From Bacteroidales bacterium UBA1184 (lineage in GTDB: Bacteria; Bacteroidota; Bacteroidia; Bacteroidales; ML635J-15): DNA of 38,947 bases. Below are positions 1 through 7,915 of this stretch, in pieces. Where the stretch lies: NCBI GenBank assembly GCA_002310235.1, contig DBYO01000002.1:1-38947 (forward strand), read 5' to 3'. Positions within the stretch are counted from its first letter, which is position 1. Every line of letters starts with the position of its first letter. The notes under the pieces are model-generated. The model was given only the letters and a program-made list of their open reading frames with translations. It ran no database searches and was not told the origin of the DNA. A program made the translations under genes and the position numbers.

Positions 1-32
1 ATCACTTATAATTTATAATTAAAAAAACGGCG

Positions 33-62
33 CAAAATTACTGCTTTATTTTTGATAAACAA
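33..62 (-). promoter_or_regulatory. Bacteroidetes-type promoter reading out of the window to the left
   Basis: On the minus strand a TTG (-33 box, plus-strand CAA at 60-62) is followed after exactly 19 bases by TAATTTTG (plus-strand 33-40), matching the Bacteroidetes sigma-ABfr consensus TTG-N19-TAnnTTTG. It points left, so it probably drives a gene outside the window. It lies beyond the leuS terminator, which supports a separate transcription unit. Confidence 0.6.
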
Positions 63-103
63 AATTTATTTTAGGTAGATTTTGCAATCTAATTTCTATG
101 AAT

Positions 104-142
104 AAAAAAAGTCAGCAAGAATTTGGCTTGCTGACTTTTTTA
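104..142 (-). terminator. Rho-independent terminator of leuS
   Basis: A 9-bp perfect stem (GTCAGCAAG at 111-119 with CTTGCTGAC at 127-135) and a 7-base loop are flanked by A and T runs on both sides, so it can terminate in either direction. It lies 14-50 bases after the leuS stop codon on the minus strand. Confidence 0.85.
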
Positions 143-155
143 CTTTTGTATCTTG

Positions 156-3100
156 TTATTTTACAACAATATTCACGATTTTCTTCGGAACGACGATGGC
201 CTTTACAACCTGCTTTCCGTCGGTATATTTCTTTGTAAGGTCGTTTGCCATTACGGTGTCCTCGATTTGTTTCGGGTTCATGTCGAGCGGAAGTTCGAGG
301 TTGAAACGCATCTTTCCGTTGAACGAAATCGGGTAGGTAAAGGTGGTTTCCTTGGTATATGCCTCGTTGTATTCCGGCCACTGGGCCTTGGTTACCGATG
401 TGTCGTGTCCAAGTTCGTGCCACAGTTCCTCGGCGATATGTGGTGCGTATGGCGAAATAAGAACGCAAAGCGGTTCAAGGATTTCGCGCTTGTTGCACTT
501 GCCAAGGTCGTTGCAGCAAATCATGAAGCAGCTTACACAGGTGTTGAACGAGAAACGCTCAATGTCGTCGGTTACCTTCTTTATTGTGTTGTGAAGCGCT
601 TTCAGTTCAGCTGGCGTTGCCTTTTCGTCGGTTACGCAGAAATTGTTGTCGTCGTCGTGGAACATACGCCAGAACTTCTTTATGAACCTTGCAACACCTT
701 CGATTCCGTTGGTATCCCAAGGCTTTGCCTGCTCGACAGGACCGAGGAACATTTCGTAAAGTCTCAAGGTGTCGGCTCCGTAGCGTTCTACAAGGTCATC
801 TGGGTTCTGAACGTTGTACATCGACTTCGACATCTTCTCGATTTCCCATCCGCAGACATACTTTCCATCTTCAAGCACAAACTGTGCATCGTTGAAGTCG
901 GGTCTCCACTGGCGGAACTTTTCGATGTCGAGAATGTCGTTGCTTACAATGTTGATGTCAACATGAATCGGAACGGTAAATTCTTCGCGACCAGGAATAT
1001 TCTTGGAAATGAACAAATTAATCGGAACGAATGCTTCGCCTTCCTCGAATTCGGGAACATCACCGCCAGCAACAAGGTCCTTAATCTTCTGCTCAACTAC
1101 ATCGATGTGGTTCATAACGTCGAATATAGAGATAAGCAGAATCCTGTAGCCCTTGTCCTTTGCGTATTCGCTGTATGCTTCGGCAACCTTTTCGAGCGAA
1201 TGTTCGCGCTTGATTTCGATGAGTATCTTCTTTTCGTCGCAGAAGAAGTCGAAACGACGCTTGCCGTCCTTGTAGTCTTCCTTGAATTCAACACCCATTT
1301 TCTTGTCCTTCAGCAGCTGCCAAACCTTGTATTCTGCCATCTTTTCGAAACTGCTGACGCGGTAAACGAAGTTCGAACGACCCTGAATCATACCCTGGTT
1401 AATGAGCTTCTTGTATGGCTCTTCGTTTGGAACCAGACCGAGGTCGTAGAGGAACTTGTTCCAGAAGCGCGAATATATAAGGTGTCCGGTTGCATGTTCG
1501 CGACCACCGATGTAAAGGTCAACATTCTGCCAGTAGTTTACTGCCTCGGGCGAGAAAATCATCTCGTCGTTGTGCGGGTCGGTGTAGCGCAGATAGTATG
1601 CCGACGAGCCAGCAAAACCTGGCATTGTCGAAGTTTCGTACTTGTAACCTTCGGGAGTACACCAGTTCTTTGCACGTGCCAGTGGCGGCTCGCCAGTTTC
1701 GGTTGGCAAATACTTGTCAACTTCGGGAAGTTCGAGCGGAAGTTTCGACTCGTCGAGCGGATACGGGATTCCGTCCTTGTAGTAAATCGGGAACGGTTCG
1801 CCCCAGTAGCGCTGACGGCTGAAGATGGCGTCGCGCAGACGGTAGTTGATCTTGCGCTTGCCTATGCCCATCTCCTCGATGCGGTCGTTCATAGCCTTGA
1901 TGGCCTGCTTTACGCGCAACCCGTTGAGGAAGTCGGAATTCATAAGAATGCCGTCCTTCGAATCGAACGACTCTGTCCATTGGTCGGTAGGAACAATTTC
2001 GGCACTTTCCTTTGCAACAACCTGCGAAATCGGCAGATTGAAGTGGCGTGCGAATGCGAAGTCGCGGCTGTCGTGAGCCGGAACTGCCATAATTGCACCG
2101 GTACCGTAACCTATTAATACATAGTCAGCTATGAAGATAGGAATACGTTCTTTTGTAAATGGGTTGATTGCATACGAGCCAGTCATTTGTCCGCTGACCT
2201 TCTTCTCTGCCATACGCTCAACATCGGAACGGTTCTTTGCCCAGGTTACATATTCCTCAACCTTAGCGCGGTACTCGTCGGTAGCGAGCGAAAGAGCAAG
2301 GTCGTGTTCGGGAGCAATTACCATGAACGAAACGCCGAAAATAGTATCGGGACGGGTGGTGAAGATTTCCATCTTTTCGTTGCGGTCTTCTATTTCGAAG
2401 AATACCGAAGCACCTTCGCTGCGACCAATCCAGTTGTTTTGGATGTCCTTTACGGGTTCTGGGAAATCAACGGTGTTAAGTCCATCAAGCAACCTCTGTG
2501 CGTATGCTGTGATACGAAGCGACCATTGACGCATTTTCTTGCGTTCAACAGGGTAGCCTCCGCGTACCGACAGACCATCGACAACTTCGTCGTTGGCAAG
2601 CACGGTGCCGAGTTTCGGACACCAGTTTACAGGAATGTCGGCAAGGTAGGCAAGGCGGTAGTTCATAAGAACTTGCTGCTGCTTTTTCTCGTCGTATGAG
2701 TTCCATTCCTCTGCTGTGAACGAAAGATCTTCGGTGCAAGCTGCATCTATGTTTTTTGTGCCGTTTTGTGCAAATTCGGCAACGAGTTCAGCGATTGGAC
2801 GGGCTTTCTGGCATTTGTTGCAGTAGAAACTGTTGAAAAGCTGAATGAAAGTCCACTGTGTCCACTTGTAGTACTTCGGGTCGCTGGTGCGCACTTCGCG
2901 GCTCCAGTCGAACGAAAAGCCGAGGTTGTCAAGCTGCTCGCGATATTTGTTTATGTTCTTTTCTGTTGTTATTGCAGGATGTGTGCCTGTCTGTATGGCG
3001 TACTGTTCTGCAGGAAGACCGAAGGCGTCATAGCCCATCGGGTGCAAAACGTTGAAGCCTTTCAGTGTCTTGTATCTTGAAAAGATGTCGGAAGCGATGT

Positions 3101-3263
3101 ATCCAAGCGGATGTCCTACGTGCAAACCAGCTCCCGAAGGGTAGGGGAACATGTCGAGAACATAGTATTTGGGCTTAGATTTGTCGATAACAGCCTTGTA
3201 AGTGTCGTGTTTCTTCCAGTATTCGCGCCATTTGCGCTCAATTTCCGTAAAATTGTATTCCAT
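156..3263 (-). CDS. leuS: Leucyl-tRNA synthetase with a nuclease-like insertion
   Basis: Cytosolic class I aminoacyl-tRNA synthetase that charges tRNA-Leu with leucine using ATP. Seen: HIGH-type motif HVGH at residues 48-51, CP1 editing domain about 225-420 with TTRPDTIFG (302-310) and GTGAIMAVPAHDSRD (387-401), KMSKS at 810-814, and an anticodon-binding domain after about 880. The protein has 1035 residues; as I recall, most bacterial LeuRS have about 820-880 and Bacteroidetes ones about 920-950. The extra length is mainly residues 637-743, placed just before the catalytic core resumes at PIHVDINIVSNDILD, where the variable leucine-specific domain sits in other bacteria. This insert has the look of a PD-(D/E)xK fold: helix 640-656, then D672, E683 and K685 on adjacent predicted strands, then helix and strand (YRILLIS). 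It stays in frame, so the enzyme is presumably functional. ATG start at 3263; a single-gene unit diverging from the exporter gene. Confidence 0.97.
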   Translation of the reverse strand: MEYNFTEIERKWREYWKKHDTYKAVIDKSKPKYYVLDMFPYPSGAGLHVGHPLGYIASDIFSRYKTLKGFNVLHPMGYDAFGLPAEQYAIQTGTHPAITTEKNINKYREQLDNLGFSFDWSREVRTSDPKYYKWTQWTFIQLFNSFYCNKCQKARPIAELVAEFAQNGTKNIDAACTEDLSFTAEEWNSYDEKKQQQVLMNYRLAYLADIPVNWCPKLGTVLANDEVVDGLSVRGGYPVERKKMRQWSLRITAYAQRLLDGLNTVDFPEPVKDIQNNWIGRSEGASVFFEIEDRNEKMEIFTTRPDTIFGVSFMVIAPEHDLALSLATDEYRAKVEEYVTWAKNRSDVERMAEKKVSGQMTGSYAINPFTKERIPIFIADYVLIGYGTGAIMAVPAHDSRDFAFARHFNLPISQVVAKESAEIVPTDQWTESFDSKDGILMNSDFLNGLRVKQAIKAMNDRIEEMGIGKRKINYRLRDAIFSRQRYWGEPFPIYYKDGIPYPLDESKLPLELPEVDKYLPTETGEPPLARAKNWCTPEGYKYETSTMPGFAGSSAYYLRYTDPHNDEMIFSPEAVNYWQNVDLYIGGREHATGHLIYSRFWNKFLYDLGLVPNEEPYKKLINQGMIQGRSNFVYRVSSFEKMAEYKVWQLLKDKKMGVEFKEDYKDGKRRFDFFCDEKKILIEIKREHSLEKVAEAYSEYAKDKGYRILLISIFDVMNHIDVVEQKIKDLVAGGDVPEFEEGEAFVPINLFISKNIPGREEFTVPIHVDINIVSNDILDIEKFRQWRPDFNDAQFVLEDGKYVCGWEIEKMSKSMYNVQNPDDLVERYGADTLRLYEMFLGPVEQAKPWDTNGIEGVARFIKKFWRMFHDDDNNFCVTDEKATPAELKALHNTIKKVTDDIERFSFNTCVSCFMICCNDLGKCNKREILEPLCVLISPYAPHIAEELWHELGHDTSVTKAQWPEYNEAYTKETTFTYPISFNGKMRFNLELPLDMNPKQIEDTVMANDLTKKYTDGKQVVKAIVVPKKIVNIVVK
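1035..1355 (-). other. PD-(D/E)xK-like domain inserted in LeuRS (residues 637-743)
   Basis: This segment encodes the insertion between FVYRV and the resumption of LeuRS homology. The order is helix (EKMAEYKVWQLLKDKKMG), strand (VEFKEDYK), strand (KRRFDFF, D672), strand (KKILIEIKR, E683-x-K685), helix (LEKVAEAYSEYAKDKG), strand (YRILLIS), helix (VVEQKIKDLVAGG). The D-x10-E-x-K spacing and topology match restriction-endonuclease-like folds. Whether it cleaves nucleic acid, binds tRNA or is purely structural cannot be told from sequence. Confidence 0.6.
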
Positions 3264-3284
3264 CTTTTAAAAATTTTGAAGACG

Positions 3285-3292
3285 CAAAAGTA
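3285..3292 (-). promoter_or_regulatory. Candidate -7 box of leuS
   Basis: TACTTTTG on the minus strand matches the Bacteroidetes -7 consensus TAnnTTTG and lies 22 bases upstream of the leuS ATG. No TTG is found at the ideal 19-base spacing, so the call rests on the -7 box and its position. Confidence 0.45.
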
Positions 3293-3505
3293 AGAAAAAT
3301 AAGAATTTGATGATTTGAAAATTTGAAAAATTGATGTTTTCTGTTCAAATGCGTCAATCGTAACGACACAGTGCATCGTGTCACATTTCGCGTCTGTCTC
3401 TTGTAAATTAAACGGTTACATTGGCGGTCGGATTCGTGTGCCGATTATGTTGCAAAAAATGCAAGTATTTTTGTCGAAAAAACGAACGTTGTCGTATTAA
3501 ATATG

Positions 3506-3513
3506 TATCTTTG
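3506..3513 (+). promoter_or_regulatory. Candidate -7 box of the exporter-epimerase operon
   Basis: TATCTTTG matches TAnnTTTG and sits 23 bases before the ATG at 3537. The nearest upstream TTG (3489-3491) is only 14 bases away, shorter than the usual 19, so the -33 element is weak or absent. Confidence 0.5.
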
Positions 3514-3536
3514 CAAATTCTAGAAACAAATTGGAT

Positions 3537-5960
3537 ATGTGGCAGAAGATTGCACGGTTGATATTGAGACGGAAGTACTACCTTATAGCCGCCATAGCGC
3601 TGGTAACGCTATTCCTTGGCTATGAGGCGTTGCATGTTCGTATGGATTACGGATATGCGCGAATGCTTTCGGAGGACGATGAGGTATATCTGCAGAATAA
3701 AAAGTTCAAAGAACTATTCGGCGATGAGGCGAATGCTATAGCTATAGGCATCAACGACAGCAAATTGCTCACCGACTATGCTCACTTCGAAAAGTTCAGG
3801 GAACTTGACAAACAGATAAAGGCGCATAAGGATGTACGTCTTACATTCGGACCGCTCGAGGCTATAAACCTGCGCATGGCTACCATCGACGATGGAAACG
3901 GAGGCAAACGTCGTGCTTACCAGCCCGAGAAAATCTTCGACGAATCCATATCATCACAAGCCGAACTCGACAGCGCAAGCAATCTGTTCTTCGGTTTGCC
4001 TTTCTATACCAATCTGCTTTACAGCAACGATACAAACGTTTTCCTGTTTACCGTAACTCTTGACCCCGAAATCCTCAATAGTTCGCAGCGTCAGAAATCG
4101 GTGGCAGAAATCGAGGACATTATTGTTAAATATTCGGAGAATGCAAACGTTGACGTCCATATTTCGGGACACCCCTACATCCGTACCGAAATTACCAACC
4201 TGATAAAGAAGGAACTCCTTATATTCACGCTGCTTGCAGCGTTTGTTTGCGTAGTAATACTTTACTTATTCTTCCGCTCGTTCAAGATTATTTTCGCCTC
4301 GCTCATTGTGGTGGCGCTAAGTCTTGTTTGGGTATTCGGCTACATGGTGCTGTTCGGCTACCAGGTCACAATCCTCACGTCGATGATTCCGCCGCTGCTA
4401 ATTGTTATCGGAATACCGAACATTATCTATATGTTCAACAAGTACCACGCCGAGTACAAGTTGCATGGACGCAAGGTAATGGCATTGCATCGTACAATAT
4501 GCAAGATCGGAAATGCTTCGTTTGTAACCAACCTTACAACGGCTTGCGGTTTCGCAACGTTTATCATCACGTCCAACAGCTTGCTGATAGAATTTGGCGT
4601 TGTGGCATCGTTGGGCATAATGTCGGTGTTCCTGCTTTCGTTGCAGATAATACCAATATTCTTCAGCCTCAGCAAGCCGCCTTCAGTGAAAGCTACAAAG
4701 CATATCGACAACAAGGTTATTACTGGCATAGTCTCAAAGATCGAGGATATTGTTACATATAAACGTCCGAGAGTATATACTGTTTTCATAACATTGGCAG
4801 TAGTAATGCTGGTTGGACTTTTCCTTATCGACCGTGCCGGATATATCCTCGACGATATTCCAGATGATAGTCGCCTCTGTGTCGATACAAGGTTCCTCGA
4901 AGATAATTTCGGTGGAGTTTCGCCTATCGAGATTGTTGTAATATCGAAGGATACCTTGCGCAACGACCTCGACTATGTCGACCAGATCGAGCGTCTCGAT
5001 TCGCTGCAGCGCAAGCTGGCAAAATATCCCGAATTTTCGAGGTCGCTATCGATTGCCGATGCGGTGAAGTTCCTCTACCAGTCGCTTAGGGCAGGAAACA
5101 GCTACGAGTTGCCGCCTTCGCCCGATACATATTCGACAATAATGAAGAGAATGCCCGACATGAAAGGCATGGGACTCGAAAAGTCGTTTATCGACAGTAC
5201 TCGTACTGCAACTCGTGTTAGCATGAACATCAAGGATGTCGGCTGCGACCGTATCGAAGAACTTCTGCCTTTGCTGAAAAAGGATATCGAGGATGTGTTC
5301 CCTGCCGATCGTTACGAGACCATAGTAACGGGTAATTCCATTATGAACTATACAGGTACGACTTATCTGACTAAGAATCTGTTTATAAGCCTTGCGCTTG
5401 CAGTGCTGGTCATCGCGTTGTTCCTGTTCGTAATGTTTAGGTCTATTAAGGTGACATTGCTTTCGCTTATCCCGAATATGATACCAATGATTGTTACCGC
5501 CGGCATTATGGGATACTTTGGCATCCCGATCAAGCCGTCCACGGTATTGGTATTCAGTATAGCGTTTGGTATTTCGGTTGACGATACAATACATTACCTT
5601 GCAAAATACAGCCAGGAACTGAAGCATTCCGACGGAAATATAGGAGTTTCTGTTAGGAATGCACTGTCGGAAACTGGTATGAGCATGATATATACATCGA
5701 TCATTCTGGTTTTAGGTTTCGGAATGTTTATAATTTCCGACTGGGGCGGTGCGCAATCTATGGGAATACTTGTTTCGACGGCATTGTTTGTTGCAATGTT
5801 TTCCAATATAATCTTGTTGCCCTCGCTGCTGATGACGCTCGAACATCATTTCAACAAGAAGGTGTTTGGAGAACAGTTCCTGCAGATATATAACGAGGAG
5901 GATGAGATAGATCTCGATGAACTAAAGATGGAAGGGGAGGATGACTTGTATGAAAAATAG
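3537..5960 (+). CDS. MMPL/RND-superfamily exporter
   Basis: Predicted inner-membrane exporter of the RND superfamily (MMPL type), probably moving a lipid or hydrophobic product with proton-motive force. The 807-aa protein has the duplicated RND plan: one membrane segment near residues 14-32, a large periplasmic loop to about 220, five membrane segments to about 385, then the pattern repeats (segment about 413-433, loop to about 610, five segments to about 790). The second half keeps the family motif FGISVDDT, with paired aspartates near 682-683. The equivalent place in the first half reads GIPNIIYMFNKY and lacks both aspartates, so proton coupling may lie in one half only. The cytoplasmic tail is acidic. 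I chose ATG 3537 over the in-frame TTG at 3531. The 3' end overlaps the start region of the epimerase gene, implying coupled expression. The substrate is unknown. Confidence 0.88.
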   Translation: MWQKIARLILRRKYYLIAAIALVTLFLGYEALHVRMDYGYARMLSEDDEVYLQNKKFKELFGDEANAIAIGINDSKLLTDYAHFEKFRELDKQIKAHKDVRLTFGPLEAINLRMATIDDGNGGKRRAYQPEKIFDESISSQAELDSASNLFFGLPFYTNLLYSNDTNVFLFTVTLDPEILNSSQRQKSVAEIEDIIVKYSENANVDVHISGHPYIRTEITNLIKKELLIFTLLAAFVCVVILYLFFRSFKIIFASLIVVALSLVWVFGYMVLFGYQVTILTSMIPPLLIVIGIPNIIYMFNKYHAEYKLHGRKVMALHRTICKIGNASFVTNLTTACGFATFIITSNSLLIEFGVVASLGIMSVFLLSLQIIPIFFSLSKPPSVKATKHIDNKVITGIVSKIEDIVTYKRPRVYTVFITLAVVMLVGLFLIDRAGYILDDIPDDSRLCVDTRFLEDNFGGVSPIEIVVISKDTLRNDLDYVDQIERLDSLQRKLAKYPEFSRSLSIADAVKFLYQSLRAGNSYELPPSPDTYSTIMKRMPDMKGMGLEKSFIDSTRTATRVSMNIKDVGCDRIEELLPLLKKDIEDVFPADRYETIVTGNSIMNYTGTTYLTKNLFISLALAVLVIALFLFVMFRSIKVTLLSLIPNMIPMIVTAGIMGYFGIPIKPSTVLVFSIAFGISVDDTIHYLAKYSQELKHSDGNIGVSVRNALSETGMSMIYTSIILVLGFGMFIISDWGGAQSMGILVSTALFVAMFSNIILLPSLLMTLEHHFNKKVFGEQFLQIYNEEDEIDLDELKMEGEDDLYEK

Positions 5961-6906
5961 GCGAATGAAGCAGAAATATGAGAGGCATATATTGGTGACT
6001 GGTGGTGCGGGATTCATTGCCAGCGCTCTTGCAGAGCGACTTTCAGAGGATACTTCTAACCTAGTAGTTATTCTCGATAATCTTTCAACTGGTGATGTAT
6101 GCAAGTTGCCGTCGCCAAGACCGAATTTGTTTTTCGTCGAGGGGGATGTGAACGACTACAGGACTGTGCTCGAGGTGATGACCACCTACGACATCGACTA
6201 TGTTTTCCACTATGCGGCGGTTGTCGGTGTAAATCGTACCCAGATGCATCCTATACGTGTGCTCGAGGACTTGCGCGGAATCGAGAATATTTGCAAGATA
6301 AGCAAGGACAAGGGTGTGAAGCGAGTTTTTTATGCGTCGTCGTCCGAAGTATATGGTGATCCGGTGGAGTTTCCGCAGAATGCGCACAATACGCCCCTCA
6401 ACTCGCGTGTGCCATACGCGGTGGTGAAGAATGCCGGTGAGGTTTTCCTGAGGTCATATCACAAGGAATATGGTCTCGACTACACCATTTTCCGCTTTTT
6501 CAATACGTACGGACCAAAACAGAGCAAGGATTTCGTCATCAGCAAGTTCATGAACATGGCGCTCAACAATAAGCCCATTTCTATTTATGGCGACGGTTCG
6601 CAGAGCCGTACCTTCTGCTATATCGACGATAATATCGCTGCTACGGTGAAGATTGCCTACAACGACTTGTTTGTAAACGATGTGGTTAACATTGGCAATT
6701 CGCGTGAGACTTCGGTCCTCGAGTTGGCTAATATAATAATAGGTATAACCGGTTCCAAGTCGGAGATAGTTTATCTGCCTCCATTGCCCGAGGGCGACAT
6801 GAAGCGTCGTTGCCCCGACAACTCCGATATGTTGAAAGTTCTTGGCAGACCGCTTGTAAAGCTCGAGGATGGAATAAGGAATATACTCAAAGCAGTTAAG
6901 GGTTAA
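5950..6906 (+). CDS. NAD-dependent sugar-nucleotide epimerase/dehydratase
   Basis: Extended short-chain dehydrogenase/reductase of the UDP-glucose 4-epimerase / dTDP-glucose 4,6-dehydratase type, likely cytosolic and acting on a nucleotide sugar. Seen: Rossmann motif GGAGFIA near the N-terminus, the acidic residue of ILDNLSTG, the YASSSEVYGD segment with its catalytic-region Ser, the PYAVVKNAGE motif with Tyr and Lys of YxxxK, and the substrate-side RFFNTYGP and IYGDGSQSRTFCYIDD motifs. These leave little doubt about the family, but specificity cannot be assigned. Start: a purine-rich GGGGAGG (5933-5939) is well spaced for ATG 5950 and too close to ATG 5941; either overlaps the exporter stop (5960). 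The coupling suggests a shared role, perhaps making or exporting a glycosylated envelope lipid. That link is inference. Confidence 0.93.
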   Translation: MKNRRMKQKYERHILVTGGAGFIASALAERLSEDTSNLVVILDNLSTGDVCKLPSPRPNLFFVEGDVNDYRTVLEVMTTYDIDYVFHYAAVVGVNRTQMHPIRVLEDLRGIENICKISKDKGVKRVFYASSSEVYGDPVEFPQNAHNTPLNSRVPYAVVKNAGEVFLRSYHKEYGLDYTIFRFFNTYGPKQSKDFVISKFMNMALNNKPISIYGDGSQSRTFCYIDDNIAATVKIAYNDLFVNDVVNIGNSRETSVLELANIIIGITGSKSEIVYLPPLPEGDMKRRCPDNSDMLKVLGRPLVKLEDGIRNILKAVKG

Positions 6907-6945
6907 AAGGGTTTTGATAGGCTCCGCCGTTCCCCCAACAATAGC

Positions 6946-7024
6946 CGCAATGTTATTGCCCCCTCGCCCTTAACGGCGTTAAAAACCTTAAGGGCGTTAA
7001 ACTTGGGCAATAATATAACGTGCG
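6946..7024. repeat. Long imperfect inverted repeat after the epimerase gene
   Basis: CGCCCTTAA (6965-6973) pairs perfectly with TTAAGGGCG (6988-6996). ATTGCCC (6955-6961) pairs with GGGCAAT (7005-7011), and outer CCGCAA/TGCGG arms extend the structure. It could be a terminator for the operon upstream, but it lacks a clean U-tract. A REP or MITE-like element is the alternative. Confidence 0.6.
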
Positions 7025-7095
7025 GTATTTTACGACAATACGAACAACACGTGACAACATGGTTCGCGCGGTTTGCTGCGAACAAAAAATACAAC

Positions 7096-7232
7096 CACGA
7101 ACCTTTAGTTCGGCGTAGCCAATCGCACGAACCTTTAGCTCGGCGTAGCCAATTTGCACGAATGGGGATGTCATGCAAAAGTTTTTCGGCTTGCCGAAAA
7201 AAATATTGGCTACGCCGATCTAAAGATTCGTG
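7096..7232. repeat. Three-copy 28-bp repeat with inverted third copy and inner hairpin
   Basis: Copies at 7096-7123 and 7126-7153 are tandem and differ at one base. A third copy at 7205-7232 is inverted and differs from the first at two bases. Between the second and third copies lies a small hairpin (TTTTCGG-CTTG-CCGAAAA, about 7182-7199). RNA or single-stranded DNA could therefore fold into a long stem. No open frame explains it. Confidence 0.75.
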
Positions 7233-7761
7233 TCAATTCGTGTTATTCGTGGTAAAAAAAATAGTGTTCCGTGCCCCGCGAGGAACCATAGTGGTGTGGA
7301 TATCGTGAGATCGCTGATAGCAGTCTCTGCAACGCTCCCCGTACCGTATCGCGTGAATGTTTGCTTCGCAGATGCTTTTTGCGCCTTAGCATAGCAAACA
7401 AGTTTGTTCTGCCTTCGGCTATAAAAGCATTTCGACTAGCTTCCACGATGACTGCGGGAGTGGACTGTCGGTGTTTTGTTGTCCCATGTTGTTTTTGTTG
7501 TCGTTTTATTCTTTCCGAGCCTGCGAGCACTATTCTTGTAAATTACCATCTTCTCTTATTGGGTAATTTTACCTAATTATTTTGACGTTTGTTCTTGTTA
7601 GTCTTTGATTTTCAATATTATAGTGTATTTGCTATGCTAAGTATTTCTTTGTCAGTGATTTAGTGAGGCTTTGTCTTCGATTTTTGGCGGTTCCTCAGAC
7701 AAAATCAAGCTTCTTATATCTTGATTTCCTGTTTTTTGTATAAATCATTTTGCGGTATTAG

Positions 7762-7777
7762 TAGGTAATATTACCTA
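7762..7777. promoter_or_regulatory. Perfect 16-bp palindrome upstream of the T9SS protein gene
   Basis: TAGGTAATATTACCTA is a perfect palindrome about 140 bases before the start codon. A related sequence, GGGTAATTTTACCTAA (7561-7576), lies 200 bases upstream. Such paired palindromes could be operator sites for a dimeric regulator. No bound protein can be named. Confidence 0.4.
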
Positions 7778-7824
7778 TTGGTATACTATTCGAGAAATGG
7801 TGGCACTATCTTTTGCAAAAGAAA

Positions 7825-7832
7825 TACTTTTG
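7825..7832 (+). promoter_or_regulatory. Candidate -7 box of the T9SS surface protein gene
   Basis: TACTTTTG matches TAnnTTTG. It would give a 5' leader of roughly 75-80 bases before ATG 7916. No TTG lies at the ideal spacing, so confidence is modest. Confidence 0.35.
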
Positions 7833-7915
7833 CGCTCGAAAAATAAGAAAAAGTTAGCCTATTTGTTAGTGTTTTATTTAGGTCCTTTTTCACGTATATA
7901 TGTTGTATTATTGTA

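Larger units (their letters stand above)
6907..7915. other. About 1 kb non-coding, repeat-rich intergenic region
   Basis: No convincing gene: the short open frames here are built from repeat units and lack recognisable domains. It holds a long imperfect inverted repeat just after the epimerase gene (6946-7024), a threefold 28-bp repeat with a central hairpin (7096-7232), stretches of the AATTCGTGTTATTCGTGGT kind that I recall as common in Bacteroidetes intergenic DNA, and two GGTAA/TTACC palindromes (7561-7576, 7762-7777) upstream of the giant surface protein. A tract around 7483-7512 resembles one at 13441-13476. Confidence 0.6.

Noticed and set aside
153..2117. A 654-codon open frame on the plus strand, antisense to leuS
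   Set aside because: It lies wholly inside leuS. Its protein has no recognisable domain and an odd composition (rich in Val, Phe, Arg and Cys), as expected from the reverse of a biased coding strand.
7096..7232. CRISPR array
   Set aside because: There are only three copies, one inverted, with a 2-base gap between the first two; there are no spacers of constant length and no cas genes.
6903..7530. Short frames on both strands in the 1-kb intergenic region
   Set aside because: Their sequences translate repeat units (for example the repeated RRSQ and LRRAKGS segments), lack start-site signals and have no domain.
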